Of a stretch of 57,220 nt of DNA, positions 35,088-44,489 are shown one piece after another. The stretch is from Bacteroidales bacterium. Its GTDB lineage: Bacteria; Bacteroidota; Bacteroidia; Bacteroidales; UBA932. Positions within the stretch are counted from its first letter, which is position 1. Each line of letters begins with the position of its first letter. The DNA is taken from the NCBI GenBank assembly GCA_017437125.1, contig JAFSBV010000005.1:1-57220 (forward strand), in the 5' to 3' direction. The notes under the pieces are model-generated. The model saw only the letters and a list, made by a program, of their open reading frames with translations. It searched no databases and was not told where the DNA came from. The translations under genes were made by a program, and so were the position numbers.

Positions 35088-35332
35088 GTCCGGAAACTGG
35101 TGTTCCGGACGGACACCGCAGCCGGAATATACGCAATCCGGCTGCTACAGATCAAGCGCTGCGGGCGGCTCGACCAAAGGGCCGTCCTCGCGCTTGACTG
35201 TTGCCCGAAATCGTCCAGGTGCCCCCAAAAAAAACAGGCGGCAGACAGCCCGCACAACGCGTGCAAGACCATTCCGCCACCCAATCTGAATCATAACCCG
35301 GATCCAGGCAAGCCCCACGCTACCGGGATCCG
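35088..35332. repeat. cluster of four strong inverted repeats
   Basis: Four hairpins follow one another in the gap between the repeat array and galE: GTCCGGAA/TTCCGGAC (35088-35110); GCAGCCGGA/TCCGGCTGC (35118-35145); TCAAGCGC/GCGCTTGA (35152-35197), enclosing GGGCGGCTC/GGGCCGTCC, which pair fully when G-U pairs are allowed; and CGGATCC/GGATCCG (35299-35332). The DNA is GC-rich and has no convincing gene. It may be a structured RNA or a terminator region for galE. Confidence 0.6.
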
Positions 35333-35346
35333 ATCCTGTTCCGAGC

Positions 35347-36426
35347 CTATTTCCCCGCCAGGTATTTCTCCCAGGCCCAGGCCGAAGCCAATGTGTCCTC
35401 CACAGAACGTTCCGCCTTCCAGCCGAGTTCCTCGTTTGCGAGACTGGTGTCAGCCCAGATGGCCACGACATCACCCGGACGGCGTGGAGCGAACTTATAG
35501 TTCAGTTTCAGGCCGTTGACCTTCTCGAAGGCAGTCACGAGCTCGTGTACCGAAACAGGACGACCTGTTCCGACATTGAAGATCTCATAGCCTTCCTTCA
35601 TCCTGCCGTCTATCATTCTTGAGACAGCCGCCACATGAGCCTTGGCAAGATCCACGATGTCGATATAGTCACGGAGACATGTTCCGTCCTCGGTCGGATA
35701 GTCGTTGCCGAAGATGCTGAGGCACTCGCGCTTACCTATGGCTGTCTGAGTTATGAACGGTACGAGATTATTAGGCACACCGCGCGGAAGCTCTCCGATC
35801 AGTGCTGACGGATGGGCTCCTATAGGGTTGAAATAGCGGAGGGCGATTCCCTTCACCGGGCCCTGACCGCCGGCAGCAACTCCGGCATCGGAATCACCGG
35901 CACCGCCAAAGCCCGCTGTAGCCAGCACCACATCCCTGAGGATATCCTCGCACATCTGCTTTGTGTTTCCGTATGGAGAGGTAGCCGGCAGACGAGGAGT
36001 CTGTTCAGTCACAGGAAGATCCTCCGCCTCGCCATAAACAGTAGCCGATGATGAGAAGAGGACATTGCATCCTCCATGATTCTTTGCCGCCTCGAGAATA
36101 TTGAGGAAAGAGACGAGGTTGTTCCTGTAGTACATGATAGGCTCGGCAACCGATTCACCGACTGCCTTGAAGGCCGCGAAATGAATGACAGCATCTATGC
36201 CCTGCTCATCGAACAACCGTGTAACAGCCTCATAATCACAGCAATCTATCTGATAAAAAGGTATATCATCACGACCGGTGATCTTCTTGACACCCTCAAA
36301 ACATGTCATATCGCAGTTGGACATATTGTCCGCAACAACCACTTCATAGCCTGCCCCTATAAGCTCGACTGTAACATGGCTGCCGATATAGCCGGCACCG
36401 CCGGAAACAAGAACTCTCTTTGCCAT
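35347..36426 (-). CDS. galE: UDP-glucose 4-epimerase
   Basis: GalE interconverts UDP-glucose and UDP-galactose for capsule, LPS and galactose metabolism. The 359-residue protein begins with the NAD-binding motif VSGGAGYIGSHVTVELIGAG and has the catalytic pair in SSSATVYGE and SPYGNTKQMCE (Y-x-x-x-K replaced in the usual GalE way by YGNTK). The C-terminal part has DGTCLRDYIDIVDLAKAHV and FNVGTGRPVSV. A -7 element TATATTTG lies at 36454-36461. A short Gly/Ala-rich insertion (about 170-185, AGFGGAGDSDAGVAAGGQG) is unusual for the family. It diverges from dacB. Confidence 0.95.
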   Translation of the reverse strand: MAKRVLVSGGAGYIGSHVTVELIGAGYEVVVADNMSNCDMTCFEGVKKITGRDDIPFYQIDCCDYEAVTRLFDEQGIDAVIHFAAFKAVGESVAEPIMYYRNNLVSFLNILEAAKNHGGCNVLFSSSATVYGEAEDLPVTEQTPRLPATSPYGNTKQMCEDILRDVVLATAGFGGAGDSDAGVAAGGQGPVKGIALRYFNPIGAHPSALIGELPRGVPNNLVPFITQTAIGKRECLSIFGNDYPTEDGTCLRDYIDIVDLAKAHVAAVSRMIDGRMKEGYEIFNVGTGRPVSVHELVTAFEKVNGLKLNYKFAPRRPGDVVAIWADTSLANEELGWKAERSVEDTLASAWAWEKYLAGK

Positions 36427-36525
36427 TTTGACGAATTTTTAAATCATATCATACAAATATAGGCATATTTCCTCAATCCGATTACATGAAAATATATTAA
36501 TTTTGCCGGAGTCAGACAAAACATC

Positions 36526-38019
36526 ATGAAAAGAATACTCCTCTCAATACTTGCCGCAGCTGCGGTCTCATTCCCCGGAATATCGGCATCCGCCCAGACG
36601 TCATCACCAACAGAAAGCCTCCAGAAGGCCACTGAAGGCATTATTTCCGACCCCGCCCTCAAGGAAGCCGTCATAAGCATATCCGCCAGGAAGGGTGACG
36701 GAACCGTACTCGTTGACATCAATGCCGAAGACATGGTCATCCCCGCTTCAAACATGAAGCTGATCACGACAGGAGCCGCCATGTATGCATTCGGGCCGGA
36801 TCACAGATTCGAGACATCGATAGGCTATGACGGTGAGATAAAGGACGGTGTTCTCGACGGAGACATATATATCATCGGAGGTGGAGACCCTACCATAGGT
36901 TCGAAGGATTCGATTGCAACGGCACTGGAGACGGTTTTCGGACAATGGGAGGAATTCATCCGTAATGCCGGAATCAGGCGCGTCAACGGCAGGATCATCG
37001 GTGACGGAAGATATTTCGACGGAATGGCGGAGCATCCTTCATGGATGTGGGAGGATATAGGAACATATTACGGTGCTGGAGCTACCGGGCTTATGTTTTA
37101 CGAGAACATGCAGTCTTTCTCGGTAAGTGCCGGGGCGGCTGTCGGAGCACCCGTGAACATAAAACCGTCTTTCCCGGAAGCGCCGTGGATGGAATTCAGA
37201 TATGCCTGCGAAACCGGGAAAGCCGGCACTGGAGATCAGCTTTACCTGTATGCCAGCGACCTTGCTCCTGTAGCCGAGGTCAGAGGTACATTCGCTGTCG
37301 ATAGGGCTGCAAAGAGGATCGACTGCAGCAACAAGTTTCCGGAATATACCTGTGCAAGCTATTTCACGGACTATCTCAGATCTCATGGAATCCCTTGTTC
37401 CGGAGGCCCTGCCGATTTCCGTCTTTGCACAGGCCACACCCCGGCCGACAGTCTGACCACAATCGGTACTACCCGGTCCCCTTCCCTCGGAAGGATCATA
37501 TTCGAGACCAATCATGCAAGCAACAATCTGTATGCGGAAACGCTTCTCAGGCATCTTGGAAGGTCTTTCAAGGGCAGTGCATGCTATGATTCGAGCTATG
37601 TTGCCCTCAGCGATGTACTCAAGAAGATGACGGTGGATCCTAAGGGAGCCAGCATAGCAGACGGAAGCGGTCTTTCGAGACAGAACAATATTTCAGCTGA
37701 TTTCTTCTGCCGTTTCCTGGAAGCCATGATGTCATCTCCATGCTTCGAAGATTATGTCTCGACTCTCCCTTCTCCCGGCTCGAAAGGAACCCTTGCTGGA
37801 AACATGTCCCAAAGTCCTTCCGAGGTAAAGGAAAGGATCAAGGTCAAGAGCGGTTCCATGAGCGGAGTACGCTGCTATAGCGGATATGTCATCCCTACAG
37901 AAGGCTGCAAGGATGACACCATAATCTTTTCCATCATGATCAACAACTGCACTTCCCCATCCTGGAAGATGCGCCAGCTGCTGGATAAAATAATGGCAGC
38001 CTTTGCGGCTGCCAATTAA
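36526..38019 (+). CDS. dacB: D-alanyl-D-alanine carboxypeptidase/endopeptidase (PBP4, S13)
   Basis: This 497-residue periplasmic enzyme removes terminal D-Ala or cleaves cross-links in peptidoglycan. It has a signal peptide ending at SASAQ and all three penicillin-binding motifs in PBP4 order: SNMK (S-x-x-K, about residue 73), SNN (S-x-N, about 330) and KSGS (K-T/S-G, about 450). The large insertion between the first two motifs is the PBP4 hallmark. A -7 like element TAATTTTG lies at 36498-36505, about 20 bases before the ATG. A hairpin formed by its last codons (37994-38014) probably terminates transcription between it and the converging gene. Confidence 0.93.
   Translation: MKRILLSILAAAAVSFPGISASAQTSSPTESLQKATEGIISDPALKEAVISISARKGDGTVLVDINAEDMVIPASNMKLITTGAAMYAFGPDHRFETSIGYDGEIKDGVLDGDIYIIGGGDPTIGSKDSIATALETVFGQWEEFIRNAGIRRVNGRIIGDGRYFDGMAEHPSWMWEDIGTYYGAGATGLMFYENMQSFSVSAGAAVGAPVNIKPSFPEAPWMEFRYACETGKAGTGDQLYLYASDLAPVAEVRGTFAVDRAAKRIDCSNKFPEYTCASYFTDYLRSHGIPCSGGPADFRLCTGHTPADSLTTIGTTRSPSLGRIIFETNHASNNLYAETLLRHLGRSFKGSACYDSSYVALSDVLKKMTVDPKGASIADGSGLSRQNNISADFFCRFLEAMMSSPCFEDYVSTLPSPGSKGTLAGNMSQSPSEVKERIKVKSGSMSGVRCYSGYVIPTEGCKDDTIIFSIMINNCTSPSWKMRQLLDKIMAAFAAAN
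37994..38014. terminator. hairpin between converging dacB and DUF5723 genes
   Basis: TGGCAGCC (37994-38001) and GGCTGCCA (38007-38014) form an 8-bp stem with a 5-base loop. It overlaps the end of dacB and is followed by ATTAAA and CTATTT. It could serve both converging transcripts. Confidence 0.5.
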
Positions 38020-38024
38020 AGGTT

Positions 38025-39413
38025 CTATTTCTTTCCGAGTGCGACTGCAAGTCCGAAATGGAGGTTGAATCGCCATGACATCGGAATATACTCAAGCGGG
38101 AAGTTCTCCGGAGCCTTAGCCCTTGACAGGAAGAAGTGGTCGCTTCCGATAAAGAAGCATGGGCCGCTCTTCGGTGTCAGCTCTACAATCCATCCTATTG
38201 TCTTTGTCGTGTTCAGGAACGAATAGTTGAGTCCTGCCGAAAGCCAGTTGAAAGGACTTGCGTTGTAAGAAAGCGTGAGCTCGTTTCTGCTTGCGAAATA
38301 GCTCTTTCTTGACGAGAAGAGAGCTCCTACGCTCATCTTGTTGTCCATGAAAGGCATCTCCGCACCTATGTAGAAGCTAGGAAGAGTAGAACGTGAGAAT
38401 GATGCATCAGCATGCTTGTTGAGAGACAGAAGGTTGCCGAATTCATTCTTGAGCTCATCCATTGCACCGTCCATGGCACCTTCCTGAAGAGATATGCTGA
38501 GACCTGTCCAGTCCATCTGGCCGTTGGTACGGTACTGCACACCTGCACTGTAGCTTACTATTCCGAGGTCAGTAAGGGCTGCAGAAACTGAAACTCCGTT
38601 GATGAAGCCGTCAAGTTCATATGTATACTCTGCTCCGAGGTCGAATGAGAATCCGAAGCCTGCAAGGCCCATAGGACCGTTCATCGTCGGCCTCAGCTTG
38701 CCGTCAGCGCCTGTCATTTCAAGACCCTTGACTGCTGTATTGAGGTTTCCGTCTGTCGCAACAATCCACTTCTCAGGACTTGTGCTGAGGCTCACCTCAG
38801 TAAGGTCGAGGCCTGCATATGCCACAGGAAGGATGGCACGTACCTTAGCACCGGCCCTGAGGCCTGGAACAAGGTCTGAAAGATCCCTTGAATATCCGAC
38901 AGCTGCCTGAACCGAAGCGGCTGCATTTGCCTTTACCGCGCCGATATTATATGTGCCGGCTGTTCCGGTTCCCTTCTTCATGAATGTGAAGAGGTCCCTT
39001 GGAAGATCTGTATCGACATTGATCCTCACTCCGAGGTCAACAGTCCAGAATCCCTTTTCACCGCCTTTCCATCCGAGGTTGATGAGGTTCACATCAGCAG
39101 CCATATCGAAATGTGGCTTGTCCGCCAATGCCGCATCAAACTGCTCCAAAGTGACATTCTTGTTGAGGAATGTATAAAGCTGACCGTTCATAGGATACAT
39201 GAAGGTCTGGAGATCAAGGTTACTCATCAGTCCTACCGATGTATTTCCCACTACAGGAATCTGGAAATAAGACGACTGCGGCGCGAAAGCAGGATTGAGC
39301 TTGTTTCTGTTCAGAGAGTTATCCAGAAAATAACTTCCCTTCAATGTCTGCGCTCCCATCATGAGAGGCATCAGGAGCATCATTGCTGCAACTGCAAAAA
39401 ACTTTCTGTTCAT
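38025..39413 (-). CDS. DUF5723-type outer-membrane beta-barrel protein
   Basis: This 462-residue protein has a signal peptide (ending MMGAQ) followed by LKGSYFLDNSLNRNKLNPAFAP, the typical start of DUF5723 proteins. The rest alternates short amphipathic strands (for example FWTVDLGVRINVDTDLPRD, YELDGFINGVSVSAALTDLG), as in an outer-membrane barrel of FadL/OmpP1-like shape. It lies 12 bases behind the giant lipoprotein gene, an arrangement that implies a joint function at the outer membrane. The function of the family is unknown to me. Confidence 0.78.
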   Translation of the reverse strand: MNRKFFAVAAMMLLMPLMMGAQTLKGSYFLDNSLNRNKLNPAFAPQSSYFQIPVVGNTSVGLMSNLDLQTFMYPMNGQLYTFLNKNVTLEQFDAALADKPHFDMAADVNLINLGWKGGEKGFWTVDLGVRINVDTDLPRDLFTFMKKGTGTAGTYNIGAVKANAAASVQAAVGYSRDLSDLVPGLRAGAKVRAILPVAYAGLDLTEVSLSTSPEKWIVATDGNLNTAVKGLEMTGADGKLRPTMNGPMGLAGFGFSFDLGAEYTYELDGFINGVSVSAALTDLGIVSYSAGVQYRTNGQMDWTGLSISLQEGAMDGAMDELKNEFGNLLSLNKHADASFSRSTLPSFYIGAEMPFMDNKMSVGALFSSRKSYFASRNELTLSYNASPFNWLSAGLNYSFLNTTKTIGWIVELTPKSGPCFFIGSDHFFLSRAKAPENFPLEYIPMSWRFNLHFGLAVALGKK

Positions 39414-39425
39414 ATTTCTCTGAAT

Positions 39426-42400
39426 TTACTTGTCATCATTATTCATAATTTCACTGAGATCCACTGTAAGACCCTCAGGAAGCACGAGCTGAAGCACTGC
39501 CTGGAGATATGCGTCCTCTGTCACAGGGATTCCGGCAACTCCGGCAGCGTTCGCATTGAACTCGAGCTGGAGGGATGCGATATCCGGTGCTGAAACACCT
39601 TCCTTGAGACCGATCACGATATCGAGAGGAGTCTTTGATGCCGATGCATCGAGGTTACATGCAGCGATGCTCTGTACTCCGCAACCCTCTGCGAGAGGAA
39701 CGACGTTTCCGTTCGAATCGAGGAAGTTGAGTCTGAGATCAAGGCAGAGAGGAAGTGAGTTCACGATCTCACCTGCAAGCTTGACCTTGCTGCCCTTTGA
39801 AAGGAGGGATCCGATGATAGCAGGAAGCTCAGGGATTTCAGTCTTGTAAGTGATCTCGAAATCTTCACCGAACTCAAGAGGGAGCTCGAAGAGATATACA
39901 GCTGAAAGAATATAGTCAGCAGATGGCTCGAGAACGCTCTCACGCTCTGGATCTGTTCCAGCATTGAGTCTGAACTCAAGCTTTTCAGGCATATCGTTGA
40001 GAATGCTGAGGATGTCAGCCTTCACGAATGTATAGCCTGCAGGCATTCTTTCATCATTGTTTGCAAGCCAGAACTTAGACACCACGATCTGATCTGCAGA
40101 CTCGGCAGGCTGGAGAACGAGGGTTGCAGGAACTGTCTTTGAAGCATCTGCCTTGCCGTTGTAATATGGAACAAGCTCCACTTCAGCCTCAACCGGAACG
40201 CCGAGGTTTGTAGTTACTTCGAGAGCGAGGTGTGCATGATAGAAATCGAAGTTAGCCTCAGCACCCATGTCTCCGAGAGCCGATGAGAAGTCGCTCAGGT
40301 CAACTGACTCTACGACAGGATCCACCTTATAGTCAACCTTTCCGGAAAGCTTGGCAATCTCGATATCCTTGAGGCCGGCCTTGAAATCGATTTCAAGATC
40401 CTTCTTGAGCCACTCGTCGATGTCAAGAGAAGCATCGGAAAGCTTCACTGTACCATCGATGATGACAACGTCCTTGATACCGTTCTTGAGATCCATGCCT
40501 GTGAGGTCAAGAGCCTCGACCTTGACAGGGTCGATGACGATCATTCCCTTGTCATCGATCTTACCTGAAAGCTGGAGATTTCCGGATGCATCAGCACCAG
40601 TCACCTTGATCATGTCAGGAAGATCCACTGCGAGATCCACAGAAAGCGATGCAGAACCGAGCTCAGGAAGAGCGGATGCATCGAGAGATATGTTGATGAG
40701 CGCATTGTCAAGCTCGATCCTGCCAAGAGCTACAAGCTCGGCCGGCATATCCTCGGCAGAAAGGATGTCAAGGACAACCTCCTCCCTGATGCTGGTCTCG
40801 AAGCTGTCGAGAGCGATGGTTGAAGGAACGATTTCAGGAACATGAGCCACAACGGAGATCTTCTTGCCCGGTGCAGTCAGAGACTCGACTTCAGCCTTGC
40901 TGAGCACGCCGGCTACCATAGATACGCCGCCGTTTACACATACATCACCTTCTGCATACCACTTGCCGTCAGCAGGATCCTGAACAGGTACGAGAACGAG
41001 TTTCTCTACAGGAAGCTCCACTTCTGCAGGGAATGTTCCGCGAAGAGTGATGGAATTGGTTGCAAGGTCATAGTTATATGATGCAGGAAGCTCCTTGAAT
41101 CTGAGGATCTGAGGGAATGAGATATTAAGTCCCTCGGCAGATGGAGCCACATCGAGTGCAAGTTCAGGAATATCGAAGCTGATGGTAACCACAGGTGTTC
41201 CCTCAGGATATACGACGATCTCGTCAAGATCAGCGATAGCCTCAGGAATCTCCACCTTTATAGAGTTAGGCTCGATGTCGAGATCGTAGTCATATCCGCT
41301 CATAGCCACCTTATAATCAGCAACCTCAAGGGAAGAAACCACATCAACAAGCACCTTTACATCATCAGCAGCCTTTGCAGGAAGGTCAGCACTGTGAACC
41401 TTTCCACCGGCATTTGCAAGAGCCTTCACCTCGATATCCTTGTTGAATGAAATCTTTCCGTTTACAGGATCAGGAAGAGCGATGCCGCTGATCTTCACAT
41501 GTCTGGTCACACCCTTTGCGAGATCCACATCGCGTACGACCACCTTGTTGTCAGAATCAGCACCTTCCACCTTGAGCTCCTTAGGGAAGCTTATCTCGAG
41601 TGTCTCGAGCTCTGCCTCAAGGCCCTTCACCTTATCAATGTTCTGTGCCTTCACGACGATGTCAAGACCGGACTCTGCTGTGAAAGTCACATCTGTGATT
41701 TCCTTGATTTCCTCAGGAACCTCAAGATTGTCGATAGACATGGCCACATTGTTGTTCTGAGAGATCTCGATAGGATCAACACCCATCACGATGTCGTCGA
41801 TCTGGAGATTGATGAATTCCACTGTAAACTCCATATCGATGCTTCTGTCATATTCGATATGTCTTGTAGTGGTCATGAGGTCCTCGAAAATGATTTCACC
41901 TGTTGCTGGAACCTCGAACTCCTTGTCAAGAACAAGTTCGCTGTCAGCATTCTTGCGTACCCAGTCATTGTCTGTCACCGCCATGGATGCAATGCCGTAT
42001 GTCTTTGTCTGGCTATAACCGTTTTCCTCGGAAAGGATGAAATCCTGTGCAAGATGAGCGACATCTCCGCCGTAGCTTTCCTCAAGATGGAAGATATTAT
42101 GGAGATCCACGTCGATCTTAGGGATGAGCTTTCCGGAATGGAGGAAATTGCCCTTGAGAGCAAGCGTAACCTTCATGCCAGCACCTTCGTGGAGAACGAT
42201 GTCCTCGACTGAATTGATACCCTTTGGAAGAGATATCTTCAACGGAACCATCTCGTGAAGCTCGAATGCCGAATCAGTGGTCAGGTGATCACCGAGAAGG
42301 TCACCCTCAACAGGGATAGGAATGTCGTTGATCTGGTCTGCAGGAATATGAAGATCTTCCGAAATGGACATGAAATGATCCTCATGTCTGATAGGCTCGA

Positions 42401-42923
42401 AGTCAAGCTTGAGCTCAGACGCGTCAGGAACATATCCGTTCAGGCCGGCTGCGATTTCAAATTTTTCCGAAACGGAAGGAACAGATACTTCCGGAGCCTC
42501 GACAGAAGCCGAGAGTTCATGATCGAAAGCATAGTCCTGAGCATCCACCTTGACGTCAGAAACGTCAACGTCATTCAGCTGAAAGCTTACCTTCTGTGAA
42601 AAATCTACATCAGGAATCTCGATGAGATCTGTAAGGGAAGAAAGCTGATCAGTCATGTCGAATGAATCATTGAAACTGATGGAATACGCTCCGTTCTCGC
42701 CGACGCCGAGAATATCGGCATCAACGTCCTTGAGAAGTTCTTTCAGTTTGATCGGGGCTGTGCTTCCGAGCGGAAGGGTCAATCCGTCCTCGAAAGGAGT
42801 GACCTCAAGATTCAGGTTATCCTCCGACATGTCATACTCTTCATTTACACATGAAGCTGTCAAAAATGACAAAAGAAGAAGCGATGACAAGGCCATCACT
42901 CCAGACAGTCTAAATCTTACCAT
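39426..42923 (-). CDS. giant repetitive beta-rich lipoprotein
   Basis: This 1165-residue lipoprotein (lipobox SFLTASC) is built from many similar segments, each with short alternating strands such as SLTDLIEIPDVDFSQKVSFQL, LDLDIEPNS-like and KLSDASLDIDEWLKKDLEI. It is very acidic and poor in Cys after the lipobox. The pattern suggests a long solenoid of beta-sandwich or jellyroll units rather than an enzyme; motifs of known enzymes are absent. The ATG at 42923 is preferred because a TTG at 42947 falls inside the -7 box TACCTTTG (42945-42952). It is co-transcribed with the DUF5723 barrel gene. Possibilities are a surface-exposed fibre or a periplasm-spanning bridge; neither can be decided here. 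Confidence 0.72.
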   Translation of the reverse strand: MVRFRLSGVMALSSLLLLSFLTASCVNEEYDMSEDNLNLEVTPFEDGLTLPLGSTAPIKLKELLKDVDADILGVGENGAYSISFNDSFDMTDQLSSLTDLIEIPDVDFSQKVSFQLNDVDVSDVKVDAQDYAFDHELSASVEAPEVSVPSVSEKFEIAAGLNGYVPDASELKLDFEPIRHEDHFMSISEDLHIPADQINDIPIPVEGDLLGDHLTTDSAFELHEMVPLKISLPKGINSVEDIVLHEGAGMKVTLALKGNFLHSGKLIPKIDVDLHNIFHLEESYGGDVAHLAQDFILSEENGYSQTKTYGIASMAVTDNDWVRKNADSELVLDKEFEVPATGEIIFEDLMTTTRHIEYDRSIDMEFTVEFINLQIDDIVMGVDPIEISQNNNVAMSIDNLEVPEEIKEITDVTFTAESGLDIVVKAQNIDKVKGLEAELETLEISFPKELKVEGADSDNKVVVRDVDLAKGVTRHVKISGIALPDPVNGKISFNKDIEVKALANAGGKVHSADLPAKAADDVKVLVDVVSSLEVADYKVAMSGYDYDLDIEPNSIKVEIPEAIADLDEIVVYPEGTPVVTISFDIPELALDVAPSAEGLNISFPQILRFKELPASYNYDLATNSITLRGTFPAEVELPVEKLVLVPVQDPADGKWYAEGDVCVNGGVSMVAGVLSKAEVESLTAPGKKISVVAHVPEIVPSTIALDSFETSIREEVVLDILSAEDMPAELVALGRIELDNALINISLDASALPELGSASLSVDLAVDLPDMIKVTGADASGNLQLSGKIDDKGMIVIDPVKVEALDLTGMDLKNGIKDVVIIDGTVKLSDASLDIDEWLKKDLEIDFKAGLKDIEIAKLSGKVDYKVDPVVESVDLSDFSSALGDMGAEANFDFYHAHLALEVTTNLGVPVEAEVELVPYYNGKADASKTVPATLVLQPAESADQIVVSKFWLANNDERMPAGYTFVKADILSILNDMPEKLEFRLNAGTDPERESVLEPSADYILSAVYLFELPLEFGEDFEITYKTEIPELPAIIGSLLSKGSKVKLAGEIVNSLPLCLDLRLNFLDSNGNVVPLAEGCGVQSIAACNLDASASKTPLDIVIGLKEGVSAPDIASLQLEFNANAAGVAGIPVTEDAYLQAVLQLVLPEGLTVDLSEIMNNDDK

Positions 42924-42944
42924 ATGTGAATAGTTTAGTTTTGA

Positions 42945-42952
42945 CAAAGGTA
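42945..42952 (-). promoter_or_regulatory. -7 element of the giant-lipoprotein operon
   Basis: TACCTTTG on the minus strand, with CTTG about 20 bases upstream as a -33 candidate, fits the Bacteroidetes consensus. The predicted leader is about 15 bases, and this fixes the start codon at 42923. Confidence 0.65.
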
Positions 42953-43011
42953 AAATAAAAAATACAAGATTACAAGAAGAAAATATCCCTCCACTGAAAT
43001 CTCATGCTTCA

Positions 43012-44400
43012 TCAGTCTTCAGGCTTGAAAAGTGTTCTGCACAAGGCAGGTACGTCTCCCACCTTCACCACCTCGATGTTGCCCATATCCATGTCCGAAA
43101 GCCCCTCGAGACTGCTGAAGCCCGATACGAACACCTTCCTGAATCCAAGGCGCGCCGCCTCTATTATCCTTCTCTCTGTCTGAGCTACCGGACGTATCTC
43201 CCCGCTGAGGCCTATCTCGCCTGCAAAACACACATCGGCCGGGATGGCGAAGTCGAAGTTGGACGAAAGCACGGCTGACACGACGGCAAGGTCACATGCG
43301 GGATCGCTGACCTTGAGGCCACCGGCCATATTCAGGAACACGTCCTTGACCCCGAGCTTGAATCCGGCACGTTTCTCCAGAACGGCAAGGAGCATGTTGA
43401 GGCGTCTCACGTCAAAGCCTGTAGCACTGCGCTGAGGCGTACCGTAGGCGGCAGAGCTCACTAACGACTGCACTTCTATCAGGAAAGGCCTGGTTCCGTC
43501 CAGCATGGCGCTTACAGCCACTCCGCTGAGACCTTCCTCATGCATCGGGATCAGCATTTCCGACGGATTGCTGACCTCCCTGAGACCCTTGCCTGTCATT
43601 TCGAAAACGGCCAGTTCGGAAGTGGAGCCGAAACGGTTCTTTATGCTTCTGAGCAGACGGTATGTACCCCTGTTGTCTCCCTCGAACTGAAGCACCACGT
43701 CAACGATATGTTCCAGGATCTTAGGACCGGCGATGCTTCCTTCCTTGGTGATATGGCCTATGAGGATGACCGGCACACCTGTCTCCTTTGCAAATCTCAG
43801 GAGCATGGCGGCTGTTTCCTTGATCTGCGTTACCGATCCGGGCGACGACTCCACATTCTGCGAGAACATGGTCTGCACGGAATCCACGACCATCAGATCC
43901 GGCATCATTGCGCGGGCCTCGGCGATTATGTTCTCCATCAATGTCTCGCTGTATATCATGCAGTTGGAATCGTCTCCACCAATTCGGGCGGCACGCAGCT
44001 TGACCTGTTTCGCGCTCTCCTCACCCGTCACATAAAGGGTCTTGAGCTGCGGACAATGAAGAGGGATCTGAAGCGACAATGTTGACTTTCCTATGCCCGG
44101 CTCGCCTCCGATCAGCACGAGCGAACCTTCCACAAGACCGCCGCCCAATATCCTGTCAACCTCCCCGTTATTCAATGAAATGCGGTTCTCAACCGATGAA
44201 TCGATATGGGACAAAGGCATCGGCTTATGGCCTGAACCCGGCACAGAGACAGCTGCAGAGGCATTTTTCTTTCCCGTAGCCACGGTCTCTTCGACCATGG
44301 TGTTCCATTCGCCACATGCCGGGCACCTGCCCATCCACTTAGGGCTTTCATTTCCGCATGCCTTGCAGAACCATACTGTCTTTGTCTTTGATGTCGCCAT
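43012..44400 (-). CDS. radA: DNA repair protein RadA (Sms)
   Basis: RadA is a RecA-related DnaB-type helicase that extends recombination intermediates. The 462-residue protein has the N-terminal zinc finger CKACGNESPKWMGRCPAC, the Walker A motif GEPGIGKST, the RadA-specific KNRFG motif (LRSIKNRFGSTSE) and a C-terminal Lon-like domain. The frame is open to 44454, but the -7 box TAAATTTG (44419-44426) and the family start MATSKTKTVWFCKACG fix the ATG at 44400. It begins just downstream of the terminator of the Cys-rich gene, so it is transcribed alone. Confidence 0.95.
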   Translation of the reverse strand: MATSKTKTVWFCKACGNESPKWMGRCPACGEWNTMVEETVATGKKNASAAVSVPGSGHKPMPLSHIDSSVENRISLNNGEVDRILGGGLVEGSLVLIGGEPGIGKSTLSLQIPLHCPQLKTLYVTGEESAKQVKLRAARIGGDDSNCMIYSETLMENIIAEARAMMPDLMVVDSVQTMFSQNVESSPGSVTQIKETAAMLLRFAKETGVPVILIGHITKEGSIAGPKILEHIVDVVLQFEGDNRGTYRLLRSIKNRFGSTSELAVFEMTGKGLREVSNPSEMLIPMHEEGLSGVAVSAMLDGTRPFLIEVQSLVSSAAYGTPQRSATGFDVRRLNMLLAVLEKRAGFKLGVKDVFLNMAGGLKVSDPACDLAVVSAVLSSNFDFAIPADVCFAGEIGLSGEIRPVAQTERRIIEAARLGFRKVFVSGFSSLEGLSDMDMGNIEVVKVGDVPALCRTLFKPED

Positions 44401-44427
44401 ATCTTTCCGTTTACCCCACAAATTTAA

Positions 44428-44458
44428 CAAAAAAAAGATATTGTCCTGAGACAATATC
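44428..44458 (-). terminator. rho-independent terminator of the Cys-rich gene
   Basis: On the minus strand GATATTGTC/GACAATATC (44437-44458) forms a 9-bp stem with a 4-base loop, followed directly by eight Ts (44429-44436). It is a textbook intrinsic terminator and separates this gene from the radA promoter. Confidence 0.9.
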
Positions 44459-44489
44459 CTATAAAATATCCGAAGGAAAGAACCTTCCG

